Source: Tissierellaceae bacterium
Lineage (GTDB): Bacteria; Bacillota; Clostridia; Tissierellales; Tissierellaceae
DNA length: 64,000 bases
Direction of reading: 5' to 3'
Assembly: GCA_018434075.1 (NCBI GenBank)
Contig: JAHDQA010000048.1
Coordinates: forward strand, 1-64,000
Part shown: piece after piece, positions 17,146 to 26,576 of the stretch
How positions within the stretch are numbered: position 1 is the first letter of the stretch
Layout: the number at the start of each line of letters is the position of its first letter
Translations under genes and position numbers: made by a program
The notes under the pieces: generated by a model
The model's input: the letters and a program-made list of their open reading frames with translations, nothing else
Databases searched by the model: none
Told to the model about the DNA's origin: nothing

Positions 17146-18342
17146 CTACAATAATTCCCTCGATTCTTTATATTTGTTTATAATAAATTTAACTAAAATC
17201 ATCATTATGGCAGTTACTGGTACCGCTAATATCATTCCCAGCACTCCAAATATTCCTCCACCAATTATTAAAGCCAAGAGCACTGTCAGGGGATGAAGAC
17301 CTATGCTCTGCCCGAGAACTTTAGGTGCTAAGATATTATTCTCAACCCACTGTATAACAACAAAAAATATAGCTACCCATAGTGCTTTTAATGGACTTGA
17401 GAAAAATGCTAAAATAACGGCTGGTAAAAACCCCAAAAATGGTCCAATGTATGGAACTATATCTGCAATTGCCGTTATAAATCCTATGACAATAGCAAAT
17501 TGAACATCCATTATCAACAAAAATATCGCAGTCATTGTGCCAACAAAAATAGCCATTAGAAGTCTGCCTTTTATGAATTGATTCATTACATCATTTATCT
17601 GATGTGACAGAGTAAAAATATCATCTTTGTATTTTTCAGGTATATGTTCTTTAAGCTTTTTTACAAAGTAATTTTTATCAACAAGAAAATAGAATGTTAT
17701 TATTGGTATTAAAATTAAAGTTACAGCCTTTGACAAGAACCCACTTATCCCTGTTATTAGATTTGTCAATCCACTTGATATTGAATCTTGAAGTTTTTGA
17801 GTATTACTTTCTATTACCTTTTCTATACTCTGCAACAATTCAGGCGTATCGCCCAATACATTGGAATATCCAGCATAGATTTTGTCAATAAAGGTATTGA
17901 AATTGCTGATATAAATAGATAAATTCTCAGCTAAGTTCTTAATTTCTTTCCCTGTCCTCGGGATAAACGACACTAGCAATATCGCTAAAATTATGACTAT
18001 TCCTATATAGACTATTGCTGTGCTTACTGTTCTTTTTAATCCTTTCTTTTGTAAATAATTTACCAATGGATTTAAAAAATAAGCCAGAATAATAGATAGA
18101 ATTATAGCCAATACAATATCCGATAATATGCTAAATCTTGAAAACAATTGATAAATTAAATATATTATAGAAACTATAGAAGCAATAGCCACTAATATTT
18201 TAGTGTCGTATTTAATTTTTTTTCTCTTTTCTACAAAGTTATTCCCGATATTTATCAAATAATAACTAATTAAAAATAGCAAAACTGTTAGAAGTATCCA
18301 TACTAGTTTGACAAACAAATCTGGTGGAGCAGCTATTTTCAT
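17146..18342 (-). CDS. AI-2E family transporter (membrane permease)
   Basis: The 398-aa membrane protein has eight or so hydrophobic segments and family blocks such as PYIGPFLGFLPAVILAFF, GQSIGLHPLTVLLALIIGGGIFGVLGMILAVPVTA. The family is named after E. coli TqsA, but members also include sodium/proton antiporters and exporters, so quorum-signal transport should not be assumed. The large central loop (about 120-200) is typical. RBS TAGGAGGC. It lies 25 bases after iscU and may be read from the Rrf2 promoter. Confidence 0.88.
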   Translation of the reverse strand: MKIAAPPDLFVKLVWILLTVLLFLISYYLINIGNNFVEKRKKIKYDTKILVAIASIVSIIYLIYQLFSRFSILSDIVLAIILSIILAYFLNPLVNYLQKKGLKRTVSTAIVYIGIVIILAILLVSFIPRTGKEIKNLAENLSIYISNFNTFIDKIYAGYSNVLGDTPELLQSIEKVIESNTQKLQDSISSGLTNLITGISGFLSKAVTLILIPIITFYFLVDKNYFVKKLKEHIPEKYKDDIFTLSHQINDVMNQFIKGRLLMAIFVGTMTAIFLLIMDVQFAIVIGFITAIADIVPYIGPFLGFLPAVILAFFSSPLKALWVAIFFVVIQWVENNILAPKVLGQSIGLHPLTVLLALIIGGGIFGVLGMILAVPVTAIMMILVKFIINKYKESRELL

Positions 18343-18367
18343 GCTTTGCCTCCTAAATAAGACTTAT

Positions 18368-18805
18368 TTACTCCTCGGCTTCTATTTCATGTAAGTCATC
18401 ATCGTCAAATTCAGTTTCATCTAGTCCTTCTATCTTTACCCCAGTTTTCTTCGAATAATCAAGCAACGCTTTTCTTATTGCTTGTTCAGCTAATACACTG
18501 CAGTGCATTTTAACAGGTGGAAGACCGTCCAGCGCTTCAGCAACAGCTTTATTAGTTATTTGCATAGCTTCTTGTATAGATTTCCCTTTGATCAATTCAG
18601 TTGCCATGCTTGAAGATGCAATTGCAGATCCACATCCAAATGTCTTGAATTTTACATCTGTGATTATTCCATCTTCAATTTTTAGATACATTTTCATTAT
18701 ATCTCCACATTTTGGATTGCCTACTTCTCCAATTCCATCTGCATTTTCAATCTCTCCTACATTCCTTGGATTCATGAAATGATCCATTACTTTTTCCGAA
18801 TACAT
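18368..18805 (-). CDS. iscU: Iron-sulfur cluster scaffold protein IscU/NifU N-domain
   Basis: The 145-aa scaffold has the three cluster-binding cysteines in the right settings: GNPKCGD (Cys33, Asp35), FGCGSAIASSSMATE (Cys58) and KMHCSVLAEQAI (Cys102). It has an acidic C-terminal tail (EFDDDDLHEIEAEE) typical of clostridial NifU-like proteins. It receives sulfur from the desulfurase encoded just upstream; the genes overlap by one base (TAATG), implying coupled translation. No Isc chaperones or ferredoxin are present nearby, as usual for the minimal clostridial system. Confidence 0.95.
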   Translation of the reverse strand: MYSEKVMDHFMNPRNVGEIENADGIGEVGNPKCGDIMKMYLKIEDGIITDVKFKTFGCGSAIASSSMATELIKGKSIQEAMQITNKAVAEALDGLPPVKMHCSVLAEQAIRKALLDYSKKTGVKIEGLDETEFDDDDLHEIEAEE

Positions 18806-19983
18806 TATTTACCCTCCTGTTTTTTTTCATAAAGTGGTGACATTTGTCTTAATCTATCTACAATTGTAGTAAGTTTCTCCACTACAAAATCTACTTCTTC
18901 TTTAGTGTTTTCTATCCCTAAGGATAATCTTAGTGAGCCATGTGCAATTTCATGCGGAAGGCCAATTGCTAAAAGCACATGAGATGGATCCAAGCTTCCT
19001 GATGTACATGCAGAACCACTTGAAGCTTCTATCTTATACATATCTAAGCTCAATAGCAAAGATTCCCCTTCTATATATCTAAAGCACATATTTACATTTC
19101 CTGGTAATCTTTTAGTTGGATGACCATTTAGTCTTACGTCAGGAATACGGCTTTGTATACTCTTTATCATATAATCTCTAAGTTCTATCAGCTTAGCTGT
19201 ATTTTCTTCTAATTCGGAATACGCTAGCTCAATAGCTTTTCCAAGTCCTACTATCCCAGGTACATTTTCAGTCCCAGCTCTTTTATTTCTCTCTTGAGCT
19301 CCTCCATGGATTAATGGATCTATTTTAATTCCTTTTCTTATATACAATGCTCCAACGCCTTTTGGGCCATATAGCTTATGCGCAGACATAGACAATAAAT
19401 CAATATTCATGTCCTTTACATCAATAGGCAAGCTGCCAACAGCCTGGACAGCATCTGTATGAAAAATTACATTGTGTTTTCTCGCTATCTCACCAATTTC
19501 TTTTATTGGCTCAATAGTTCCAATCTCGTTGTTTGCAAACATTATAGAAATCAGTATTGTCTCATTTTTAATAGCTTTTTCAAGTTCATCTAAAGAAATC
19601 ATTCCATATTCATCGACATCAAGATAGGTAATTTCATAACCAAGCTTTTCTAAGTACTCACATGTGTGCAAAATAGCATGATGCTCTATTTTAGATGTAA
19701 TGATATGATTACCCTTATCTCTTAACTTCGAAGCAACCCCTTTTATAGCCCAATTATCAGATTCAGATCCACCTGCAGTAAAATAAATTTCATTTTTTTC
19801 AGCATTAATTGCTTTTGCCACTCTTTCTCTCGCTTTATCTATAGCCATTTTAGAAAAGTTGCTTAAATAATATATGCTTGATGGGTTGCCGTAATACTCG
19901 TTGAAATATGGTATCATTTCATCAAGCACTTCTTTTCTAACTTGAGTAGTTGCAGCATGATCCATATAAATTATTTTTTCCAC
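18805..19983 (-). CDS. iscS: Cysteine desulfurase (NifS/IscS type)
   Basis: The 392-aa PLP enzyme removes sulfur from cysteine for Fe-S assembly. It starts with IYMDHAATTQVRKEVLDEM, has the PLP-lysine block SMSAHKLYGPKGVGALY and the catalytic cysteine loop SSGSACTSGSLDPSHVL, whose length marks the group I (IscS/NifS) class. The start is GTG at 19983 with AGGAGGACTAAA upstream, two bases after the Rrf2 regulator. Operon order regulator-iscS-iscU is the standard clostridial Isc arrangement. Confidence 0.96.
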   Translation of the reverse strand: MEKIIYMDHAATTQVRKEVLDEMIPYFNEYYGNPSSIYYLSNFSKMAIDKARERVAKAINAEKNEIYFTAGGSESDNWAIKGVASKLRDKGNHIITSKIEHHAILHTCEYLEKLGYEITYLDVDEYGMISLDELEKAIKNETILISIMFANNEIGTIEPIKEIGEIARKHNVIFHTDAVQAVGSLPIDVKDMNIDLLSMSAHKLYGPKGVGALYIRKGIKIDPLIHGGAQERNKRAGTENVPGIVGLGKAIELAYSELEENTAKLIELRDYMIKSIQSRIPDVRLNGHPTKRLPGNVNMCFRYIEGESLLLSLDMYKIEASSGSACTSGSLDPSHVLLAIGLPHEIAHGSLRLSLGIENTKEEVDFVVEKLTTIVDRLRQMSPLYEKKQEGK

Positions 19984-19984
19984 T

Positions 19985-20422
19985 TTAGTCCTCCTTAAAA
20001 TCTGATTTTACAGTATTAGATTCTTCAACCATATCCTGCAGAGTTATTGAGTCAATAACCTGGTCAATACCATTTTTAATCTTCGCTAATACTAATTTTG
20101 TAGCACACATTTCCTCTTTTTTGCATTCAAATCCATCACTAGAAACACATTCAGCTGGATAATTCTCTCCTTCTAGAGAACGCAATATCTCACCAACTGT
20201 TATTTCTTTAGGATGCCTAGAAAGCATATATCCTCCATAAGCTCCCCTGCTACTAATGATAAGTCCATCTTTTTTTAAAGTTGAAAAAAGTTGTTCTAAA
20301 TAGTTTTCACTTAGTTCTTCTTCTCCAGCGATTGACTTTATGGATATAGGGCCTTCACCATAAACAATTGCTAGTTGATACATAGCCATTAAACCATATC
20401 TTCCCTTTGTAGATAATTTCAT
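19985..20422 (-). CDS. Rrf2-family transcriptional regulator, IscR-like
   Basis: The 145-aa regulator has an N-terminal winged helix (MKLSTKGRYGLMAMYQLA; ENYLEQLFSTLKKDGLI) and cysteines at 92, 100 and 106 (C-x7-C-x5-C), close to the [2Fe-2S]-binding C-x5-C-x5-C of IscR and unlike the cysteine-poor CymR. It most likely senses Fe-S status and represses its own operon. An almost ideal promoter with overlapping inverted repeats lies upstream (20450-20498). RBS CGAGGTG. Iron-sulfur binding is inferred from the cysteines. Confidence 0.88.
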   Translation of the reverse strand: MKLSTKGRYGLMAMYQLAIVYGEGPISIKSIAGEEELSENYLEQLFSTLKKDGLIISSRGAYGGYMLSRHPKEITVGEILRSLEGENYPAECVSSDGFECKKEEMCATKLVLAKIKNGIDQVIDSITLQDMVEESNTVKSDFKED

Positions 20423-20449
20423 TGTTTCACCTCGTTAATACCAACTAAA

Positions 20450-20498
20450 TTACTTGGGTTTGTTTTTTCATTATAGTATATCCAAGTAACATTGTCAA
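20450..20498 (-). promoter_or_regulatory. Promoter and probable autoregulatory operator of the Rrf2-iscS-iscU operon
   Basis: On the minus strand TTGACA (20498-20493) and TATAAT (20475-20470) have 17-base spacing, a perfect housekeeping promoter. An 8-bp inverted repeat brackets the -10: TTACTTGG (20489-20482) and CCAAGTAA (20457-20450), with a related TAGTTGGTAT just downstream. The position suits repression by the encoded Rrf2 protein, which is an inference. Confidence 0.75.
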
Positions 20499-20513
20499 CA
20501 TTTATACAATAGA

Positions 20514-20534
20514 AAAGGTGCTTAAAGCACCTTT
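20514..20534 (-). terminator. Terminator after the threonine dehydrogenase gene
   Basis: AAAGGTGC and GCACCTTT form an 8-bp stem with a 5-base loop right after the stop at 20537, followed by TTCTATTG on the minus strand. It separates this gene from the Rrf2 promoter. Confidence 0.75.
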
Positions 20535-20536
20535 AA

Positions 20537-21496
20537 TTACTTGACATTTAATTTAATTTTTAATTTTTCAAGCATATCTTTTGTCATGCTATCTAAATCG
20601 TATTTTGGTTTCCATCCCCATTGTTTTCTAGCTTCTGAATCATCAAGCGAATTTGGCCATGATTCTGCTATTTTTTGTCTAACTGGGTCAACATCGTAAT
20701 CTAATTTGAATTCAGGTATAAATTTTCTGATAGAATTTGCTATGTCTTCTGGTTCTATGCTCATAGCTGTTATGTTAAAGGCATTTCGATGAGTTAGTTT
20801 ACTACCATCAGCTTCCAATAAATTTATTACTGCATCTAAAGCATCAGGGATATACATCATATCCATATATGTTCCCTTATCAATAAAGCTAGTATATGAT
20901 TTTTTGAGTACAGCATCATAGTAGATATGGACTGCATAGTCTGTGGTGCCTCCACCAGGTAAAGTGTTGTAGGAAATGATGCCTGGGAATCTAACACCTC
21001 TGGTGTCTACTCCAAATTTCTTATAATAATAATCGCATAGTAATTCTCCAGATACTTTTGTAACACCATACATAGTAGTCGGTCTCATGATTGTATCTTG
21101 AGGAGTTAAATCTTTAGGTGTGTTAGGTCCAAATACAGCAATCGAACTAGGTGTAAATATTTTTAACCCTTTTTCTCTTGCAATTTCTAATATGTTATAT
21201 AGCCCAGTCATATTAATCTGCCAGCATAAATTTGGATTTTTCTCACCTACTGCAGATAATATAGCAGCTAGATTTACGATAGTATCAATATTGTACTTAT
21301 CGACAACCTCAGATATTTGTTTTGCATCTAATACATTGATTATTTCAAATGGTCCACTCTCAGTTAAGTCTTCTTTTCCACTCTTTTTTTCAATATCACT
21401 TATGACAACGTTATCCCTGCCATAAAGCTCTCTCATCTTTACAGTTAGCTCTGAACCAATCTGTCCCAAAGCTCCAGTAATTAATATTTTTTTCAT
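20537..21496 (-). CDS. L-threonine 3-dehydrogenase, SDR (epimerase-like) type
   Basis: The 319-aa extended SDR protein has the NAD motif GALGQIGSEL at the N-terminus, NLAAILSA, SSIAVFGP and the catalytic YGVTK (about residues 142-146). The insertion PGIISYNTLPGGGTTDYAVHIYYDA and TYMDMMYIPDAL match the SDR-type threonine dehydrogenases that oxidise L-threonine to 2-amino-3-ketobutyrate. A sugar epimerase is less likely because of these blocks. Two ATGs are adjacent; the second (21496) has better spacing (6) from GGAGG. No ketobutyrate CoA ligase (kbl) gene is beside it. Confidence 0.82.
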   Translation of the reverse strand: MKKILITGALGQIGSELTVKMRELYGRDNVVISDIEKKSGKEDLTESGPFEIINVLDAKQISEVVDKYNIDTIVNLAAILSAVGEKNPNLCWQINMTGLYNILEIAREKGLKIFTPSSIAVFGPNTPKDLTPQDTIMRPTTMYGVTKVSGELLCDYYYKKFGVDTRGVRFPGIISYNTLPGGGTTDYAVHIYYDAVLKKSYTSFIDKGTYMDMMYIPDALDAVINLLEADGSKLTHRNAFNITAMSIEPEDIANSIRKFIPEFKLDYDVDPVRQKIAESWPNSLDDSEARKQWGWKPKYDLDSMTKDMLEKLKIKLNVK

Positions 21497-21551
21497 CATA
21501 CACCTCCAAATATTTTTTCCCGTTATTATTATAACATATTCTTACACAAAT

Positions 21552-21590
21552 AAAAGCAAAAAGGACTTTTTTACAGTACTTTTTGCTTTT
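21552..21590 (-). terminator. Hairpin after degV
   Basis: A 12-bp stem (AAAAGCAAAAAG with CTTTTTGCTTTT) with a 15-base loop lies just after the degV stop at 21595; its 3' arm is T-rich and is followed by ATTTGTG. It is a likely terminator in the 95-base gap before the dehydrogenase gene. Confidence 0.6.
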
Positions 21591-21594
21591 GATT

Positions 21595-22416
21595 TTAATA
21601 CCAGCAGATTCCCATAGTTTTAGGACCAAGGTGAGATCCTATAACAGGTCCAATTTCTTCTATGTCTATATTTAAGTTTGGGTGTTTTTTTTGTAATAGC
21701 TCTCTAAATTTAAGCGCATCTTCCATACACAGTATCTGACATATTGTTGCTCTTTGAACTTCTTCATCAACTAATTCAATAACTCTATAAAGGGCATTAT
21801 TCTTACCTCTGACTTTTTCCAAAACTGTAAGCTCACCATCTTCTAATTGAATTATGGGTTTTATATTTATTAGATTTCCTATGTTAGCTTGAATAGGAGA
21901 TATTCTCCCTCCTCTTTTAAGGTATTCCAAGGTGTCTGGCAAAGCTAATACCTTCAATTCTGTTTTTTTCTCCTCTATATACAATGCTATTTGTTCAGAG
22001 TTTTTCCCATTCTTAGCTAAATCTACTGCATCTTCTATTAAGAACTTCAGAGCCGCTACTGTCGCAAAAGTATCTACAACAGTAATTTTTTTATCTTCTA
22101 ACAATTCTTTTGCAGCCACTGCACTATTGTAAGTGCCGCTGAGTTTAGAAGATAAAACAATCACTATTATTTCATCGTAATTTTCTAAAGCTTTTAAATA
22201 AGCTTCTTTAAATTCTCCTACAGAGGGCTGTGAAGTTGTTGGAAAGGATTTGCTATTTTGGAGTTTTTCAAAATAATCATCAAATTCGCCTTTAAATCCC
22301 TCTATATACTCTACCCCATCGAACATATAATGCAAAGGAACAACTGTTATATCTTCTTTTTCAACATATTCTTTTGATAAATACGCTGTACTATCCGTAA
22401 TTATCTTTACCGTCAT
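21595..22416 (-). CDS. DegV family fatty-acid-binding protein
   Basis: The 273-aa protein has the DegV fold signatures: KIITDSTAYLSKEY at the start, PTTSQPSVGEFKEAY, IVLSSKLSGTYNSA (lipid headgroup contacts) and LKRGGRISPIQANIGNLINIKPI. FakB-type members bind fatty acids for phosphorylation by FakA in Firmicutes; several paralogues per genome are usual, so the ligand is open. RBS CGGAGGCG. A long hairpin (22445-22476) separates it from leuS. Confidence 0.9.
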   Translation of the reverse strand: MTVKIITDSTAYLSKEYVEKEDITVVPLHYMFDGVEYIEGFKGEFDDYFEKLQNSKSFPTTSQPSVGEFKEAYLKALENYDEIIVIVLSSKLSGTYNSAVAAKELLEDKKITVVDTFATVAALKFLIEDAVDLAKNGKNSEQIALYIEEKKTELKVLALPDTLEYLKRGGRISPIQANIGNLINIKPIIQLEDGELTVLEKVRGKNNALYRVIELVDEEVQRATICQILCMEDALKFRELLQKKHPNLNIDIEEIGPVIGSHLGPKTMGICWY

Positions 22417-22444
22417 ATCAATCGCCTCCGATATAAATTAATTT

Positions 22445-22476
22445 AGTTCTGCTTGTATAACTATACAAGCAGAACT
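22445..22476 (-). terminator. Strong 15-bp hairpin between leuS and degV
   Basis: AGTTCTGCTTGTATA is perfectly complementary to the other arm, with only two unpaired loop bases. It starts six bases after the leuS stop. The following AAATTAATTT has no real U-run, so it may be an inefficient terminator or an mRNA-end-protecting structure. Confidence 0.6.
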
Positions 22477-22481
22477 GTGAT

Positions 22482-24893
22482 TTATTTTACTACAATATTG
22501 TATATTTTTCTAGGTACATAAATCTCTTTTATAATTGTCTTACCTGAGATAAACTTAGCAACAACTTCATTATTATATACTTTTTCTTTAATAGAATCTT
22601 GATCTTCATCTATTTCCACATTTATTGTTGTCCTTACTTTGCCATTTATTTGTATTGGGAGTTCAATTATCTCATCTATTGTTTTTTCTTCGTCATATTT
22701 TGGCCAAGCGCTTTTATTTAAACTTGATTTAAAACCTAAATTTTCCCACATTTCTTCGGTAATATGAGGAGCTACTGGATTTAACAAGAGCAGATATGTT
22801 TCTATGTCTTTTTTAGTAATTCTCCCATAATCGTTAAACTCATTTAGCAAACTCATTAGCGATGCAATAGCAGTATTGAATTTTAAATTTTCATAATCAA
22901 AGGATACTTTTTTTATAGTCTTGTGTATACTTGTTTCTAGCTCTTTTGTATATTCATCTCCCTCCACTACAATATCTTGTAGTTTCCAAACTCTTTCAAG
23001 AAATCTTCTACAACCCTTTAATCCATTATCAGACCAAGGAACACTCTTTTCAAAATCCCCGATAAACATCTCATATGTTCTTAATGTATCTGCACCATAT
23101 TCATTTACAATATCATCTGGATTAATTACATTCCCTCTAGATTTGGACATTTTCTCATTATTATCGCCTAAAATCATGCCATGAGAAGTTCTCTTTATAT
23201 ATGGTTCTGGATCTCTTACCACACCACAATCATATAAAAATTTATGCCAAAATCTTGAATATAATAAATGCAATGTTGTATGCTCCATGCCACCATTGTA
23301 CCAGTCAACTGGCATCCAATAATCTAGAGCTTCTCTTGAGGCTAATTCTTCATCATTATGCGGATCAGTATATCTTAAAAAATACCACGATGATCCTGCC
23401 CACTGAGGCATAGTATCAGTTTCTCGTTTAGCTGGTTTGCCACATTTTGGGCAAGTCGTGTTAACCCATTCGGTTATGTTTGCTAAAGGTGATTCTCCAT
23501 TGTCGGTTGGCTCGTAATTTTCAACTTCAGGCAATAATACTGGGAGTTCTTCTTCTGGTACTTTTACCCATCCACAATCTTCACAGTAGATCATTGGTAT
23601 TGGTTCTCCCCAATATCTTTGTCTTGAAAACACCCAATCTCTTAACTTATAATTTACTTTTCTCTTCCCAAGTTCATTTTTTTCGAGCCACTCAATGATT
23701 TGTTCTTTAGCATCCTTCACATTCATTCCGTTTAAAAAGTCAGAATTAACTACAATTCCATTTTCAGTATCAGTATAGGCTTCTTTTGAAACATCTCCAC
23801 CTTTGATTACTTCTACAATAGGTAGATTGAATTTATTAGCAAATTCCCAATCTCTTTCGTCATGTCCTGGAACTGCCATAACCGCACCTGTGCCGTAAGT
23901 TATCAATACATAATCTGAAATCCAAATAGGTATCTCCTTATTGTTAGCTGGATTAATTGCTTTTATTCCTTTAAGCTCTACGCCCGTCTTTTCCTTCGAT
24001 AGCTCTGTTCTTTCAAATTCTGATTTTTTCATTACTTCTTCTCTATATGCCAATACCTCATCAAAATTTTCGATTAGTGATTTGTGTTCATCTATTAATT
24101 TATGTTCTGGTGCAAGAACCATATAAGTTGCTCCAAAAATGGTATCAGGTCTTGTAGTGAAAACTTTTATAGACTCATTTGTTTTGGAAATTTTAAATTC
24201 TACCTCGGCTCCCTCTGACTTTCCAATCCAATTTTTTTGTTGCAATTTTACTCTTTCTATATAGTCAACCATATCCAAATCATTTATAAGTCTTTCAGCG
24301 TACTCAGTTATCTTAAGCATCCATTGGTTTTTAACTTTCCTTATTACCTCTCCACCGCATCTCTCACAATGGCCTCCTACTACTTCTTCATTTGCAAGCC
24401 CTATTTTACAATTAGGGCACCAGTTGATTGGCATCTCTTCTTTGTATGCTAATCCCTTATCAAAAAGTTTCAAAAATATCCATTGTGTCCACTTATAGTA
24501 GCTTGGATCAGTAGTATTTATTTCTCTAGACCAATCAAAAGAAAAACCTATTGACTTTAACTGGGACTTAAATCTTGCAATGTTTTTTTCAGTGACAATC
24601 TTGGGATGAATTTTGTTCTTAATCGCATAATTTTCTGTAGGCAATCCAAAAGCATCCCACCCCATAGGGAATAAAACGTTATATCCTTCAAGTCTTCTTT
24701 TTCTTGATACTACATCTAATGCTGTATAAGGTCTAGGATGACCTACATGTAAACCTTCTCCAGATGGATAAGGAAATTCAACTAATGCATAATACTTTGG
24801 TTTTTCGCTGTCATTATAAGCTTTGAAAGTCTCTTCTTCATCCCAAATTTTTTGCCATTTTTCTTCAATTTGTTTGTGATCATAGTTTTTCAT
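22482..24893 (-). CDS. leuS: Leucyl-tRNA synthetase
   Basis: The 803-aa class I synthetase is full length. Visible motifs are HVGH (49-52) in [16 protein letters not shown], a zinc knuckle [23 protein letters not shown], the CP1 editing segment [21 protein letters not shown], a second Cys set CPKCGKPA, and [11 protein letters not shown]. It charges tRNA-Leu. RBS GGAGGTTATTTT. A leucine T-box and a good promoter precede it, so expression should rise when tRNA-Leu is uncharged. Confidence 0.98.
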   Translation of the reverse strand: MKNYDHKQIEEKWQKIWDEEETFKAYNDSEKPKYYALVEFPYPSGEGLHVGHPRPYTALDVVSRKRRLEGYNVLFPMGWDAFGLPTENYAIKNKIHPKIVTEKNIARFKSQLKSIGFSFDWSREINTTDPSYYKWTQWIFLKLFDKGLAYKEEMPINWCPNCKIGLANEEVVGGHCERCGGEVIRKVKNQWMLKITEYAERLINDLDMVDYIERVKLQQKNWIGKSEGAEVEFKISKTNESIKVFTTRPDTIFGATYMVLAPEHKLIDEHKSLIENFDEVLAYREEVMKKSEFERTELSKEKTGVELKGIKAINPANNKEIPIWISDYVLITYGTGAVMAVPGHDERDWEFANKFNLPIVEVIKGGDVSKEAYTDTENGIVVNSDFLNGMNVKDAKEQIIEWLEKNELGKRKVNYKLRDWVFSRQRYWGEPIPMIYCEDCGWVKVPEEELPVLLPEVENYEPTDNGESPLANITEWVNTTCPKCGKPAKRETDTMPQWAGSSWYFLRYTDPHNDEELASREALDYWMPVDWYNGGMEHTTLHLLYSRFWHKFLYDCGVVRDPEPYIKRTSHGMILGDNNEKMSKSRGNVINPDDIVNEYGADTLRTYEMFIGDFEKSVPWSDNGLKGCRRFLERVWKLQDIVVEGDEYTKELETSIHKTIKKVSFDYENLKFNTAIASLMSLLNEFNDYGRITKKDIETYLLLLNPVAPHITEEMWENLGFKSSLNKSAWPKYDEEKTIDEIIELPIQINGKVRTTINVEIDEDQDSIKEKVYNNEVVAKFISGKTIIKEIYVPRKIYNIVVK

Positions 24894-24911
24894 AAAATAA
24901 CCTCCGTAAAC

Positions 24912-25126
24912 AAAAAATTAACCTTTCGTCTTAGAGACGAAAGGTTTTTCCGCGGTACCACTCTTTTTGATTAATCCACTCATTTATATAACGAGATATC
25001 CCGTCCAATTAGCTTGGAAACTCTAAGACGAGTTCAGATACCCTAAATATTGCCTTTCACCATTCGACAACTCTCTGGAAATTAAAGCATATCTTACTAC
25101 TTCTTATCATTGTTTATATTAAATTT
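24912..25126 (-). promoter_or_regulatory. T-box leader controlling leuS (Leu specifier CUC)
   Basis: On the minus strand a T-box UGGUACCGCGG (24960-24950) precedes a terminator stem of 11 bp (24920-24946, loop of 5) and an A-U-rich U-run (24912-24919). Upstream, a Stem I region contains AGUAGUAAGA, CCAGAGAG and GGUGAAAGG blocks, and GAACUC, where CUC (25032-25030) is a leucine codon in the specifier position. Uncharged tRNA-Leu should stabilise the antiterminator. Confidence 0.93.
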
Positions 25127-25132
25127 GTTTAA

Positions 25133-25161
25133 AGTATACCAGATGGTAATTCAAATTACAA
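25133..25161 (-). promoter_or_regulatory. Promoter of the T-box-leuS transcript
   Basis: TTGTAA (25161-25156) and TATACT (25138-25133) on the minus strand have 17-base spacing. They lie between the asnS stop (25169) and the predicted T-box start near 25126. Confidence 0.7.
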
Positions 25162-25168
25162 CAAAAAT

Positions 25169-26557
25169 CTAAAATTCACAACTATTTACAGTTCTTGGAA
25201 ATGGAATTACATCTCTTATATTTGACATTCCTGTGATATACATAACTGCTCTTTCAAATCCAAGTCCAAATCCAGCATGTTTAACTCCACCGTACTTTCT
25301 TAACTCAAGATACCACCAATAGTTTTCTAAATTCATATCGTTAGCTTTCATTTTATCCAATAATACGTCGAGTCTTTCTTCTCTTTGACTGCCTCCAATA
25401 ATTTCTCCAACTCCTGGAACTAGCAAATCCATAGCTGCAACAGTTCTGTTGTCATCATTAACTCTCATGTAAAAAGCCTTGATTTCTTTTGGATAGTCAA
25501 TTACAAATATCGGTTTGTTGAACTCTTGTTCTGTCAAATATCTTTCATGTTCTGTCTGTAAATCCATACCCCATTCTACAGGGAATTGGAACTCTACACC
25601 TGACTTTTTCAATAAATCTATGGCTTCAGTATAAGTAATTACTCCAAAATCTGAATTTACAATGTTGGTAAGTCTGTCAATCAATCCGTTTGATATAAAG
25701 GAATCAAAGAAATCCATTTCTTCTTTTGCGTTTTCTAAGACATAGTTAATAATATATTTAAACATCTCTTCGGCTAATTTCATATCATCAGCTAAATCTG
25801 CAAATGCTATCTCTGGTTCAATCATCCAGAACTCTGCTGCATGCCTAGCTGTATTCGAATTCTCAGCTCTGAAAGTAGGCCCAAAAGTGTACACATTTTT
25901 AAATGCTAATGCAAATGCCTCCGCTTCAAGTTGTCCACTTACAGTCAAGTTAGTCTCTTTGCCAAAAAAATCTTCTTTGAAATCTATTTCTCCGTTTTCA
26001 GTTCTAGGTAGGTTGTTTAAATCTAGTGTCGTCACTCTAAACATCTCTCCAGCACCTTCTGCATCAGAGGCAGTTATAATAGGTGTGTTTACATACACAA
26101 AACCTTTTTCCTGAAAAAATTTGTGAATTGCAAAAGCCATCATTGATCTTACTCTAAAAACTGCATTAAATGTATTTGTTCTAGGTCTTAAGTGTTGTAA
26201 AGTCCTTAGATATTCAAGCGAATGTTTCTTCTTTTGAATAGGATAATCATTGTCTGATGGAGCTAATATATTTATCTCGTGAGCCCTTATCTCAAAAGGT
26301 TGTTTAGCCTGTGGTGTTTCTACGACTGTCCCTATCACTTTTATAGCGGTATATATAGGCAATTTATCTATATCATCGAAATTATTAATATTTTCTTCAT
26401 ATATCACTTGCAAATTTTTAAAGAATGTACCGTCATTTAATTCTATAAATCCTAATTTTTTTGATGATCTTTTTGTTTTAATCCATCCCTCAATCTCTAC
26501 TTCCTTGCCAATAAAGCTTTCTTTAAATTTGTACATATCTTTTACAGATGGTTTCAT
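25169..26557 (-). CDS. asnS: Asparaginyl-tRNA synthetase
   Basis: The 462-aa class IIb synthetase has an OB-fold anticodon-binding domain (1-115; [33 protein letters not shown]) and a catalytic domain with [56 protein letters not shown] (motif 2) and [27 protein letters not shown] (motif 3). The NTARHAAEF block is that of AsnRS rather than AspRS. RBS AAAGGAGGATAAC. It follows rarA by 19 bases and has no T-box of its own. Confidence 0.97.
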   Translation of the reverse strand: MKPSVKDMYKFKESFIGKEVEIEGWIKTKRSSKKLGFIELNDGTFFKNLQVIYEENINNFDDIDKLPIYTAIKVIGTVVETPQAKQPFEIRAHEINILAPSDNDYPIQKKKHSLEYLRTLQHLRPRTNTFNAVFRVRSMMAFAIHKFFQEKGFVYVNTPIITASDAEGAGEMFRVTTLDLNNLPRTENGEIDFKEDFFGKETNLTVSGQLEAEAFALAFKNVYTFGPTFRAENSNTARHAAEFWMIEPEIAFADLADDMKLAEEMFKYIINYVLENAKEEMDFFDSFISNGLIDRLTNIVNSDFGVITYTEAIDLLKKSGVEFQFPVEWGMDLQTEHERYLTEQEFNKPIFVIDYPKEIKAFYMRVNDDNRTVAAMDLLVPGVGEIIGGSQREERLDVLLDKMKANDMNLENYWWYLELRKYGGVKHAGFGLGFERAVMYITGMSNIRDVIPFPRTVNSCEF

Positions 26558-26576
26558 GTTATCCTCCTTTTGTAAT

